Positions 38,147 through 45,450 of a stretch of 64,000 nt of DNA are shown piece after piece. How positions within the stretch are numbered: the stretch's first letter is position 1; each line of letters begins with the position of its first letter. The notes below the pieces were generated by a model. It worked only from the letters and a program-made list of their open reading frames with translations. It had not been told where the DNA came from and ran no database searches. The DNA is from Bacteroidota bacterium (GTDB taxonomy: Bacteria > Bacteroidota > Ignavibacteria > Ignavibacteriales > Melioribacteraceae): assembly GCA_023381535.1 (NCBI GenBank), contig JAMCSN010000226.1, positions 124,001 to 188,000 on the forward strand. The letters run 5' to 3'. The position numbers and the translations under genes are program-made.

Positions 38147-38667
38147 TTTAGCTTCTCAAATTGTTTCAGTAAGTGTCTGCCCCGTGCTTTGATTGCCGGC
38201 GCACCGTTAATCATTTGTTTTTCAATTTCATCGCGTACACTCTTAAGCATCTTTTTATTTTTAAGCGCAAGGTCGGCAAGTGCCTGCATGCACATAACTT
38301 TTACGATTATACTTTTTTCTTCACTTAGCCATTTAAAAAGATATTGACTTACCGTAGCTATTTCTTTCGGCGTAAGTTTGATGTAGCCGAGCATCATTGC
38401 AATATGCCAGCGTACTTCCTTCTGTTCGAACTTCTGAAGGTTTTTCAGAATAATCATTTTCTTCTTTTGAATATATTTCGGAAACATCCTGCCTACTTTT
38501 TCCGCTGCGTCTGCACATCTGGCACGTATAACTTTATCTTTGTGAAAGATTCCATCAAACACTTCATCAAACAAAACGGGATCGCTGGTTACTAATTGAA
38601 CAACTTCATTTGATTTTCCTATCGAGCGCAGATCTGTGCCTGTTAGTAAATCATAAATCGTGGGCAT
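38143..38667 (-). CDS. HEAT-repeat-like protein
   Basis: A 174-residue helical protein. Helix pairs such as VFDGIFHKDKVIRARCADAAEKVG and RWHIAMMLGYIKLTPKEIATVSQYL (each cited in part) have the Ala/Leu pattern of HEAT repeats, with the DKxIRxRxAxAxEK motif seen once. Such proteins bind other proteins. No signal peptide is visible. It starts directly after the MOSC stop (TAG-ATG) and overlaps the hydrolase. Confidence 0.7.
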   Translation of the reverse strand: MPTIYDLLTGTDLRSIGKSNEVVQLVTSDPVLFDEVFDGIFHKDKVIRARCADAAEKVGRMFPKYIQKKKMIILKNLQKFEQKEVRWHIAMMLGYIKLTPKEIATVSQYLFKWLSEEKSIIVKVMCMQALADLALKNKKMLKSVRDEIEKQMINGAPAIKARGRHLLKQFEKLK

Positions 38668-39480
38668 CTATTTAAACTCCAATATTTCTATTTCGTCCCC
38701 AACTTTTAAAACGCCGTTCATTTCATGTAAAAGATTTTGTCCAAAATAAACATGATTATCTTTCGCTCTGTAACGTGATAATGTTTTCAGCGGCTCTTCT
38801 TTTACTTCCGCCGTTTCTTGATTAACCGTTGTAACTAAACATCGTGAACACGGTTTAACCGACTCAAAAATAACGTTGCCTATTTTGAACTTTCTCCATT
38901 TATCTTCATCGAACGGTTCTCCGCCGTCGAAAACAAAATTGGGACGAAACCGATTCATGGGGACTTTTTCGTCTAGACGTGAATTCAAATCATTGAGCGA
39001 TTGCTGTCCAATAATCAGAAACGGATAAGCATCTGCAAAACTTACTATCTGATTGCCTGCGGCATTTTTTTGATCAACCATGCGCAACGATTCATCGGGC
39101 ATATAAACTAATTTGCAGTGAACGTTTAGCGCTTCACTCAACCATTTGTCGGCGGTTTTGCTCACATGAACCGCTTTCACCTTGTCGTTCCATACAACCA
39201 CTTCGATGTGTTGATTGTTCTCGGGAACGAAAGGAACGGTGATGGGTCTAAAATATTTTACTCTGTGTGTGAGCGTTAGTCCGGTATCGCTTAGTAAAAC
39301 TTTAACAAGCGCCATTTGTGCATGAGTGCGCTGTGTTATAAACCTCCCCTCTTTATCAACAACCATCCAGCGGCGGTCGTGTTTTAATCCGCGGTCAGTT
39401 ACCTCCGCCGATTGCAATGATATCCCGCCAAGAGATTTAATTGGGTAGACATTTATTTCGCTTAAAAGGTATTTGTTCAT
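38668..39480 (-). CDS. MOSC domain protein (YcbX type)
   Basis: A 270-residue protein with the N-terminal MOSC beta-barrel (YPIKSLGGISLQSAEVTDRGLKHDRRWMVVD) and the C-terminal MOSC domain with the cysteine motif KPCSRCLVTTVNQETAEV. MOSC proteins bind molybdenum cofactor and transfer sulfur or reduce N-hydroxylated compounds. The conserved Cys in PCSRC is the likely molybdenum ligand. Start ATG at 39480 after AGAGAAACTC. It heads a three-gene operon with the HEAT-like and hydrolase genes. Confidence 0.9.
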   Translation of the reverse strand: MNKYLLSEINVYPIKSLGGISLQSAEVTDRGLKHDRRWMVVDKEGRFITQRTHAQMALVKVLLSDTGLTLTHRVKYFRPITVPFVPENNQHIEVVVWNDKVKAVHVSKTADKWLSEALNVHCKLVYMPDESLRMVDQKNAAGNQIVSFADAYPFLIIGQQSLNDLNSRLDEKVPMNRFRPNFVFDGGEPFDEDKWRKFKIGNVIFESVKPCSRCLVTTVNQETAEVKEEPLKTLSRYRAKDNHVYFGQNLLHEMNGVLKVGDEIEILEFK

Positions 39481-39621
39481 TCAGAGTTTCTCTTTTGATT
39501 AAACGATGGTAACAAAATAAACATTAGCGTGTTATCGCTCAATGCCGGATTTTCTCAATTCATCGACAAGCAATTTCATTTTTTCATAAAGCGAACTTTG
39601 CCTATAAATCTTGATTAAACT
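39481..39621. other. Intergenic stretch downstream of the OXA-type remnant
   Basis: No complete gene. Directly after the beta-lactamase stop, in the same minus-strand frame, a further 29-codon stretch ends at a TAA at 39532-39534 and reads SLYEKMKLLVDELRKSGIER at its end. It could be another relic or chance. The upstream region of the MOSC gene is at the left side. Confidence 0.4.
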
Positions 39622-39917
39622 TTACTCTATAATTTTTAAGCTCTTGAGAATTTTATGTGACATCGTATCACGTTTCTCTCTGACTTCATCAAAAGTTTTT
39701 GCATCGATATTAAACGCGAAGAAAGAAATATCTATTCCTTTTTCAACGTATCCCACAATCCAGCCGATCCACATTCCGTCTTCCTTCTCGCCGCCGCCGG
39801 TCTTAAATTTTAATACCGCGTGTTTGTATTCTTCCGAAGTCAAGATTTTTTTACAATGTCAACGCTCCGTTTAGAAATCGGAAGCTGATAATTATAAAAA
39901 CGTTTTACGAAATTAAT
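39622..39917 (-). pseudogene. Class D (OXA-type) beta-lactamase remnant with a frameshift
   Basis: Reading the minus strand from 39917, the first frame gives INFVKRFYNYQLPISKRSVDIV, cited only in part here, close to the FLKRLYNNQLPFSKR helix of OXA enzymes. A run of seven A at about 39848-39854 then breaks the frame; one extra A restores ILTSEEYKHAV and FKTGGGEKEDGMWIGWIVGYVEKG, with the KTG box and the GW-V-GYVE strand of class D enzymes, and the ending FFAFNID. The N-terminal 150 or so residues, including STFK and SxV, are missing. It is a decayed fragment and cannot hydrolyse beta-lactams. The frame ends at a TAA at 39622-39624. Confidence 0.8.
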
Positions 39918-39962
39918 TTATTGAAAAGAAATGATTAAGGAGAGACGAAGGTTGATGATCAG

Positions 39963-40421
39963 CTAATTGGAATCGCCAATTATTTTTTTACCGATAAAAT
40001 TATCGAGACTGATTTTCCCGGCACCGTTTATTAGTAGCGCAGACAGCATAATAAAGTAGTAGAGCGGGATTTCGAAACCATTGCTACCCGCTTCAAATCC
40101 GTTTGGCAAATGAACTGTTACGATTGCAACGATCATTGTAATCATTAACGGAATTGAAATAAACCGTGTAGCCAAACCGAGTGTGAGCAGCACAACGCCG
40201 GCAGCTTCCGTTGATGCAGCGAGATATGCGTTGAAGGTCGGCGCGGGAATTCCCAGCGAACCAAACCATTCGGCAACGCCGCTGATGTTAGACCATTTCA
40301 TAGTAGCCGTTGTGTAAAACCCGTATGCCAGGACAAGCCGCATGAACAAAAGTGGAAGATCGCGAAGCTTATTGATCTCACAAACAATTGGTGAATAAAA
40401 TTTTAAGAGTTTGTTTTTCAT
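39963..40421 (-). CDS. DoxX family membrane protein of the bufferin-type operon
   Basis: A 152-residue integral membrane protein with four hydrophobic helices: LFMRLVLAYGFYTTATMKW, AAGVVLLTLGLATRFISIPLMITMIVAIVTVHL and FYFIMLSALLINGAGKISLDNFIGKK, each cited in part. This is the DoxX fold. Start overlaps the stop of the DUF2063 gene by ATGA. DoxX genes are standard neighbours of MNIO/bufferin operons, and the protein probably takes part in the membrane-linked step or in handling the oxidised product; the exact reaction is not known. Confidence 0.88.
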   Translation of the reverse strand: MKNKLLKFYSPIVCEINKLRDLPLLFMRLVLAYGFYTTATMKWSNISGVAEWFGSLGIPAPTFNAYLAASTEAAGVVLLTLGLATRFISIPLMITMIVAIVTVHLPNGFEAGSNGFEIPLYYFIMLSALLINGAGKISLDNFIGKKIIGDSN

Positions 40422-41176
40422 TTTCTAAATCCCAGAATAAATTGTTTTTGTTTCAACTCTTCCAAAAATGGGAGCGTGTTGTTAATTAAAATTTCTTTTC
40501 CTATTCCGAATAATTTTTCAGCATCAGACAATGTACCGTCCAGTGTTTTGTTTCCATCGTTTATCTTTTCGATCAGCCATGCGAAGAAGAACGAAATATC
40601 TATGAACTGCACTTTTCCTGTTCCGGGCTCTCTAAAAAGCAGAACGTAATATTCACGTTTGTCATCTTCTGTAATCTCGTTCGGATTTTTGGAATGAACA
40701 GGATAATTCAGTTGAAGAAGCTTAAACTCCGGATTAAAAGAAATCACCTCGTACAGCCAATCGTCGTTAATTCCCGCAGCCGGAAAAGTTTTATCTTCCA
40801 TCATGTAAATTTCTATCTCGCTCCATTCGAACAAGAGAAGTTCTTCCAAGAAAATGTATTTGCTCTTTAACTCAAGTTCCGATCGTTCCACAAACTGATA
40901 AAACTCAAAAGGCATTTGCCAGATCGAAGTTGACTTGCAATCATGCGAACTAAAAAACATATTAACCAAACCGTTCCACTCTTCTTCAGAGAGAAGATCG
41001 AACGTAAGCGGAAATGCCGACTGAAGCGTGTCGTCGATTACATTATAAACCAGCCTGCGGTAATGATGCACGCGGTTGTCGGTCAATCCTTTTATCGGCA
41101 GCAATTCACCTGTGCGGCAATAATGCGCAAGGTTGCTCTGCTGAATGTAAGTGTCGTTATGCAATAGATTGTTCAT
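40418..41176 (-). CDS. bufC: DUF2063 partner protein (BufC/HvfC-like)
   Basis: A 252-residue protein with the N-terminal DUF2063 domain: YIQQSNLAHYCRTGELLP, the YRRLVYNVIDDTLQSAFPLTFDLL helices, and WQMPFEFYQFVERSE. The C-terminal part is a mixed domain ending FLEELKQKQFILGF. DUF2063 proteins bind the precursor and pass it to the DUF692/MNIO enzyme; the known pairs are BufB/BufC and HvfB/HvfC. The ATG at 41176 is preferred to a TTG at 41206, so it overlaps the enzyme gene by 20 bases. It is followed by the DoxX gene. The pairing makes functional inference reasonable. Confidence 0.87.
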   Translation of the reverse strand: MNNLLHNDTYIQQSNLAHYCRTGELLPIKGLTDNRVHHYRRLVYNVIDDTLQSAFPLTFDLLSEEEWNGLVNMFFSSHDCKSTSIWQMPFEFYQFVERSELELKSKYIFLEELLLFEWSEIEIYMMEDKTFPAAGINDDWLYEVISFNPEFKLLQLNYPVHSKNPNEITEDDKREYYVLLFREPGTGKVQFIDISFFFAWLIEKINDGNKTLDGTLSDAEKLFGIGKEILINNTLPFLEELKQKQFILGFRK

Positions 41177-42002
41177 AAGTCCACGCTTTCTTGCAAATGT
41201 TTTCAAGACGATTTAATTCAGTTTGCAGTTCATGCAGTTCGGGAATATTGAAATCTCTTTCCAGCAGAACCGGAACGGGACGCGGAAGTTTTCGAACAGT
41301 AAAATCAAACAGATCGTAAACAGGGTCAATGATCGCTTCGCCATGTGTATCGATGATAAGATCCGGCGCCACCTGTTCGTGTCCCGCCATGTGAATGTAC
41401 TCAACTTTATCAAGCGGAAGATTTTCTATAAACTGTTTCGCATCGTAATTGTGATTGAACGCGTTCACATAAACATTATTCACGTCTAGGAGAAGATTGC
41501 AGTCGGCTTCTTTAACAATCGAGCTAATGAATTCGACTTCGCTCATTTCTGCGGCAACCGGTGTGTAATAAGAAACAATTTCTATGGCAATCTTTCTTTC
41601 TAAGAATTCCTGAACCTCTTTTATCCGATGGGAAATGTGCTTAACCGCGTCCCAACGGAACGGAACCGGCAGAAGATCGTAAAGATGGGCGTTATCGCAT
41701 TTTGAATAGCTAAGGTGTTCTGAATAAATTTTAATATTATACTCGCGCAGAAAATCTTTCACCTTGCCAAGGAAGTTCCAATCAAGTTCTTCCGGGCTGC
41801 CGATGGAAAGCGAAAGTCCGTGCGAATAGACCGGATATTTTTCTGCGACTTTATTAAAAACTTTTTTCCAGTATCCGCCGATTCCCATCCAGTTTTCGGG
41901 AGCGACTTCAAGAAAAGAAGGAGTCAAACTTTTTCCTTCCAGAAATTCTTCCGCAAAATCTTTTCTGAATCCGATTCCCGCATGCTCAATTTTATTTTCC
42001 AT
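41157..42002 (-). CDS. bufB: MNIO (DUF692) iron oxygenase of a bufferin-type RiPP operon
   Basis: A 281-residue TIM-barrel enzyme of the multinuclear non-heme iron oxygenase family. Visible metal-site residues are His61 (HGLSLSIGS), His96 (SEHLSY), Glu141 (IEIVSYYTP), Asp173-x-Asn175 (LLDVNNVYV), His204 and His208 (HMAGHE), His220 (DTHGE) and Glu249 (LLERDF). MNIO enzymes modify cysteines of ribosomal peptides, for instance to oxazolone-thioamide or thiooxazole groups. The ATG at 42002 is preferred over a GTG three codons upstream. The gene follows the precursor gene by about 60 bases and precedes DUF2063. Substrate is therefore the KCG-rich peptide at 42062. Confidence 0.93.
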   Translation of the reverse strand: MENKIEHAGIGFRKDFAEEFLEGKSLTPSFLEVAPENWMGIGGYWKKVFNKVAEKYPVYSHGLSLSIGSPEELDWNFLGKVKDFLREYNIKIYSEHLSYSKCDNAHLYDLLPVPFRWDAVKHISHRIKEVQEFLERKIAIEIVSYYTPVAAEMSEVEFISSIVKEADCNLLLDVNNVYVNAFNHNYDAKQFIENLPLDKVEYIHMAGHEQVAPDLIIDTHGEAIIDPVYDLFDFTVRKLPRPVPVLLERDFNIPELHELQTELNRLENICKKAWTYEQSIA

Positions 42003-42061
42003 TACCAACACTCACTCGTTTAAGTTTGGCCCGGTCGAGACCGAGCCGTTAAGATTGATAA

Positions 42062-42526
42062 TTATTTTTTATCTGCTTTTTGTGTTTCCTGTGCCGGGGT
42101 TTTTGATTCGGATTTTTTATCTCCGCATTTTCCTTCTTTGGATTTGCTTTCCATTTTATTGCCGCTTTCTGCTTTTGATGCTTTTGCGTCCATTTTCTTT
42201 TCGCCGCACTTAGCATCCTTCGCTTTGCTTTCCATTTTTTTGTCTCCGCACTTGCCTTCGCCGCATTTTGCGTCTTTTGATTTCGCATCCGATGCCGGTT
42301 TCGCATCCGACTTGCTATCGCTCTTGTTACCGCATTTCATTTCTAGATTGCGCTCTGCTGATGTATTCAATAAAAGCAATCTTAACTCAGATCCGCTTCC
42401 GAGATTGTGGTAATCAAAAAGATTTGCCGCGTTGATTGTCTTTGGTGCGCCGATGCCGATTAAAGAGCCTGCAATAATAGAACCGGTAAGAAGAAGTTTC
42501 TTCGATGTGTTATTTGTATTTCCCAT
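42062..42526 (-). CDS. bufA: Bufferin/HvfA-like RiPP precursor with five KCG motifs
   Basis: A 154-residue secreted, Lys-rich precursor. Residues 1-33 are a signal peptide (KKLLLTGSIIAGSLIGIGA, cleavage near TINA-AN). Residues 35-60 carry a conserved segment ANLFDYHNLGSGSELRLLLLN. The rest is low-complexity Lys/Ser/Asp with five cysteines only: EMKCG (Cys65), DAKCG (Cys88), EGKCG (Cys93), DAKCG (Cys107) and EGKCG (Cys134), so all Cys are in the E/D-x-K-C-G frame. Known bufferins/HvfA use EGKCG cysteines as modification sites. The ATG follows CGAAAGGATTCAC. It is followed by MNIO, DUF2063 and DoxX genes. Modification and copper binding are inferred from the family. Confidence 0.88.
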   Translation of the reverse strand: MGNTNNTSKKLLLTGSIIAGSLIGIGAPKTINAANLFDYHNLGSGSELRLLLLNTSAERNLEMKCGNKSDSKSDAKPASDAKSKDAKCGEGKCGDKKMESKAKDAKCGEKKMDAKASKAESGNKMESKSKEGKCGDKKSESKTPAQETQKADKK

Positions 42527-42570
42527 TGTGAATCCTTTCGTTTAGTTGAATAAATAATGAATGACACTGG

Positions 42571-42600
42571 TATAGACGTGGGGTTGTTCCAAACCTTACA
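42571..42600 (-). promoter_or_regulatory. Candidate ECF sigma promoter of the bufferin operon
   Basis: On the minus strand TGTAAGG (42600-42594), a 15-base spacer and CGTCTAT (42578-42572) lie about 45-75 bases before the precursor ATG. TGTAA and CGTC elements are typical of ECF-group promoters. The gene of an ECF sigma factor lies upstream on the same strand. Prediction from position and pattern. Confidence 0.6.
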
Positions 42601-42611
42601 GCGGGCAAAAA

Positions 42612-42869
42612 TTATTTTTTTGAGGTTTCCTTTTCGATGAGCTGCTCAAGGTTCTTTTTGTCGAGGGTGCTCAATGAAGCGTTGGTGTGAAGACGTTTCA
42701 TTTCAACAGCTAAAAATTGATTCTGTCTATAGAAAAACTTGCATAATTTGCAGATGAGAAGGTGAACAAAAAGTTTGAACCTTTCAGAAACTGAAAGTTT
42801 ATTCTCTTCTTTTTTAGAGATATACAGCGTTGCTTCTTTGCACGTTATCATAAAAGTCTTGGGTATCAT
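42612..42869 (-). CDS. Zinc-finger anti-sigma factor
   Basis: The ATG at 42869 overlaps the sigma stop (ATGA) and gives 85 residues. The MITCKEATLYISKKEENKLS start and the HLLICKLCKFFYRQ segment supply a Cys-His-x-x-x-Cys-x-x-Cys set (first Cys in ITCKEA, then VHLLICKLC), the zinc-associated anti-sigma (zf-HC2) pattern. Such proteins hold an ECF factor inactive until a redox or metal signal. Two in-frame starts further upstream (42881, 42935) lie inside the sigma gene and are less likely. It lies upstream of the bufferin promoter. Confidence 0.83.
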   Translation of the reverse strand: MIPKTFMITCKEATLYISKKEENKLSVSERFKLFVHLLICKLCKFFYRQNQFLAVEMKRLHTNASLSTLDKKNLEQLIEKETSKK

Positions 42870-43438
42870 TTTCCAAACCATTTTTTTTCGAGACAGCTTC
42901 TTAGCTGAAGCTTTGCCCGATGCATCACGACCCAATAGTTAGACGTGCTGATTTGCAATTCCTTACAAATTTCTTCGGATTCTTTTTCGTCCAAATATTT
43001 CATCGTGAAAACTATTTTCATCAACTCGGAAAGTTTATTAATGCACTTGTTTAAAATTTCATGAAACTCTTCCGATTCGACCGGTGCTTTGTAATCTGTT
43101 TTCCAATCGCCCGGATACGCAGATTCTTTCCAATGCCCTTCTTCATCAAAATATTCTTTGGCTGAATCAAGAAGTCCTTCTATTTCGGAAACAAGCGTCG
43201 AAGCTTTTTTTCTGTAGTGATCAATAATTTTATTTTTGAGAATTGTGAAGAGCCAGTTCTTCTCGGAGATTTCTCCTCTATACGTTTCGGCATTTCTAAG
43301 CGCGGCAAGAAAAGTTTCATGAACAAGATCTTTTGCCGTCTCTTCATCATTAACGCGAAGCACTGCAAAACGGTAGAGCGTATCGGAGTAATTTTTAACC
43401 CACTCTTTAGGGTTGAGTGTGTTTTCGGTTTGCGTCAA
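42866..43438 (-). CDS. ECF RNA polymerase sigma factor
   Basis: A 190-residue sigma-70 family factor. Region 2 is YRFAVLRVNDEETAKDLVHETFLAALRN, then NWLFTILKNKIIDHYRKK; region 4 is KIVFTMKYLDEKESEEICKELQISTSNYWVVMHRAKLQLRSCLEKKW, each cited only in part. A DEEG/EGHWKES linker sits between. There is no signal or extra domain. It is followed by its anti-sigma gene with ATGA overlap and then by the precursor gene, so it most likely switches on the bufferin operon. It lies only 12 bases after the enoyl-CoA hydratase gene, so no separate promoter is obvious. Confidence 0.92.
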   Translation of the reverse strand: MTQTENTLNPKEWVKNYSDTLYRFAVLRVNDEETAKDLVHETFLAALRNAETYRGEISEKNWLFTILKNKIIDHYRKKASTLVSEIEGLLDSAKEYFDEEGHWKESAYPGDWKTDYKAPVESEEFHEILNKCINKLSELMKIVFTMKYLDEKESEEICKELQISTSNYWVVMHRAKLQLRSCLEKKWFGK

Positions 43439-43450
43439 TTAATAAACTTT

Positions 43451-44209
43451 CTATCTCTGTTTGAATGACTTAACATAATTTTTTGTGAAGTCGCTTAAAA
43501 CCAATTTGCCGCTGATCTCTGCGCGCTGTTCAAGAAGCGCATCCCAGTTATTTGTACCTTCCCAAAAAACTTTTTTCATCTCTGAGATTGCTTCAGGATT
43601 GCAGCCACCTATTTTTCTTGCAAGCTCGGCAACAGCTTCATCGAGATCATGAACGGTTGCGAAAACTTTTGTGAATAATCCGTTTTGTTTTGCCCAAAAC
43701 GAGTCATGCCATTCTGCATCAACCGCCATGGTGATGAATGCAGTCTTTCCAATTTTTCTTTCTATCGCTGGACCAACGACAAACGGACCAATCCCAAGCT
43801 GCAGTTCACTTAATCTAACAGACGCTTCACTCGTTGCCAAAGTATAATCTGCCGTTGCTGCAATTCCCACTCCGCCGCCAACTGCTTTCCCTTGAACGCG
43901 AGCAATAATAAGTTTGGGACATTTTCTCATCGCATTCAGCAGTCGAGCAAAACCCATAAAAAATTCTTTGCCCGTTTTGAAATCCTTGATCTCTAAAAGT
44001 TCGTCGAAGGAAGCGCCCGCACAAAAAGTTTTATCTCCTTCGCTGCGGATTACAATAACATTAATATCTTTTCTTTCTCCCGCATGAATGATCGCTTCGG
44101 TCATTTCCTTCAGCATTTTTCCGGGGAGCGAATTGCTTTTAGGATGTGAAAAAGTTATTGAGGCAATATGATTGTTAATCGAAACGGTAACTTTACCGTT
44201 GCGTTCCAT
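43451..44209 (-). CDS. Enoyl-CoA hydratase/isomerase family protein
   Basis: A 252-residue crotonase-fold protein. The start ATG at 44209 follows AAAGGTGGTACTT. The oxyanion-hole strands are FCAGASFDELLEI and ARVQGKAVGGGVGIAATADY, the latter being the most conserved crotonase block, followed by LQLGIGPFVVGPAI. The catalytic Glu of hydratases at the second block is replaced by a non-acidic environment, so the exact reaction (hydratase, isomerase or a hydrolase) is uncertain. It overlaps the HAD gene by 17 bases and precedes the ECF sigma gene by 12 bases, so it is in the same transcription unit. Confidence 0.87.
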   Translation of the reverse strand: MERNGKVTVSINNHIASITFSHPKSNSLPGKMLKEMTEAIIHAGERKDINVIVIRSEGDKTFCAGASFDELLEIKDFKTGKEFFMGFARLLNAMRKCPKLIIARVQGKAVGGGVGIAATADYTLATSEASVRLSELQLGIGPFVVGPAIERKIGKTAFITMAVDAEWHDSFWAKQNGLFTKVFATVHDLDEAVAELARKIGGCNPEAISEMKKVFWEGTNNWDALLEQRAEISGKLVLSDFTKNYVKSFKQR

Positions 44210-44882
44210 AAGTACCACCTTTCTTGATATCGTTATCCATTCGGTCAACTATATATTCTATATCCGTAATATTATCAACCATAAAATCGGGTTCCGATTT
44301 TTGAAGTTCCTCCCTAGTTCTGTATCCGTAAGTAACCGCGCATGTCTTAGCTCCGGCATTTTTGCCGCACTGAATATCCATTTCGGAATCTCCAACTACC
44401 AATGTTTCACTCAAAGCGATTTTCAAATATTCGCAAATTTTCAGTAACGGTTCCGGCGAAGGTTTGTGCGCAATGCCGGGTCTCCGTCCCATTACTTCGT
44501 CAAAGTAATCATATAGATCGAAATGTTTTAGAATTAATTCAGCTTGTTCTTGCGCTTTGGTTGTAAGCAAAGAAATTTTCATGTCTCTGCTTTTCAACTC
44601 ATTAATAATATCACTTGCGCCGGCATAAACACTTGATGAGTTGATGAAATTAAAATAAACCGATTTGTAAATTCCGATAAATTTTTCAAAGTCCGGTACG
44701 CTAATGTTGAAGTCATTGAATATATCGACGAAATGGAGACCGATCTTACCGTAAAATTTATCGCGCGGCATTTCTCCCGGAATGTTCATTCTTCTTAAAG
44801 TATCTACGGTTGCATCGTAAATTGTTTCGTGCGAACTTACCAGAGTTCCGTCCAGATCAAATACAACAAGTTTGATGTTCAT
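44193..44882 (-). CDS. HAD family phosphatase (Gph/PpaX-like)
   Basis: A 229-residue haloacid-dehalogenase hydrolase. The nucleophile motif is VFDLDGTLV with Asp9 and Asp11, motif II is SLLTTKAQ, the Lys motif is in HKPSPEP and the acidic motif is VVGDSEMDIQCGKNAG. A cap domain of about 75 residues follows the first motif, as in phosphoglycolate phosphatase and pyrophosphatase PpaX. The substrate cannot be told from sequence. Its stop overlaps the next gene by 17 bases. Confidence 0.9.
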   Translation of the reverse strand: MNIKLVVFDLDGTLVSSHETIYDATVDTLRRMNIPGEMPRDKFYGKIGLHFVDIFNDFNISVPDFEKFIGIYKSVYFNFINSSSVYAGASDIINELKSRDMKISLLTTKAQEQAELILKHFDLYDYFDEVMGRRPGIAHKPSPEPLLKICEYLKIALSETLVVGDSEMDIQCGKNAGAKTCAVTYGYRTREELQKSEPDFMVDNITDIEYIVDRMDNDIKKGGTYGTQR

Positions 44883-44935
44883 CTAAGAATTGAGATAAAT
44901 TTTACTTAAAGATACTGATTTACAGATTAAAAGTT

Positions 44936-44976
44936 GAGACGCTTGAATCATTGTTAAATCTTAATTCAAGCGTCTC
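44936..44976 (-). terminator. Strong hairpin terminator, minus strand, between DUF1761 and HAD genes
   Basis: Two perfect 13-base arms, GAGACGCTTGAAT (44936-44948) and ATTCAAGCGTCTC (44964-44976), flank a 15-base loop. T-runs stand on both sides, so it may stop transcription in either direction. It lies after the DUF1761 gene on the minus strand. Confidence 0.75.
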
Positions 44977-45003
44977 TTTCATAAAAAAGTTATAACGCGG
45001 CTA

Positions 45004-45423
45004 CTAAATTGTCCACGCACCGAGTATAATTCCGAAAATAAGAATTACGATCAAATGATAACCGCAATCTACCAGCAATAATTTTTTAGATCTGCCTTCA
45101 AACAAAGAATTAATTGCCATCGGTGCGGCAATGAATCCGAGCCAGCATAAAAATGATAAACGAATTCCTTCCGAGACTGTGCTAGCATTGCTGTGAGCCA
45201 TCAATTGCGCCAAGGAGTAAGCAATGAATAAATGCCCTATAAACGATAATCCAAAAATTTTAACCGGATTAAATCCTTTTTTCAATTCTTCTTCCGTTTT
45301 ATCGACAGCCTCCATCCAAGTTCTACCTAAAACATTCGGACTATACCATAACCCGCCAATCCCCATCGAAACAACCCCGCAAACCAAAACCGCCCAATAG
45401 TTAACTTGAAGTATTACAGGCAT
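45004..45423 (-). CDS. DUF1761 membrane protein
   Basis: A 139-residue protein with four membrane helices, matching DUF1761: NYWAVLVCGVVSMGIGGLWYSP, with the GLWYSP motif near residue 30, GFNPVKIFGLSFIGHLFIAYSLAQL, LSFLCWLGFIAAPMAINSLFEG and LIVILIFGIILGAW, each cited in part. The function is unknown. The ATG at 45423 follows GGAGGATTGTCG; a TTG two codons upstream is the other possible start. A hairpin terminator lies downstream. Confidence 0.88.
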   Translation of the reverse strand: MPVILQVNYWAVLVCGVVSMGIGGLWYSPNVLGRTWMEAVDKTEEELKKGFNPVKIFGLSFIGHLFIAYSLAQLMAHSNASTVSEGIRLSFLCWLGFIAAPMAINSLFEGRSKKLLLVDCGYHLIVILIFGIILGAWTI

Positions 45424-45450
45424 CGACAATCCTCCTTTGGTTAGATAAAT

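Noticed and set aside
39532..39621. A short frame directly after the OXA-type stop, ending ELRKSGIER
   Set aside because: It has no start codon and 29 codons only; possible relic but not enough to name.
39622..39917. A functional beta-lactamase
   Set aside because: The N-terminal active-site region is absent and the frame is shifted at an A run, so no activity is possible.
42049..42306. A Lys/Arg-rich minus-strand frame overlapping the RiPP precursor
   Set aside because: It is a shifted frame of the low-complexity repeat of the precursor and has no start signal of its own.
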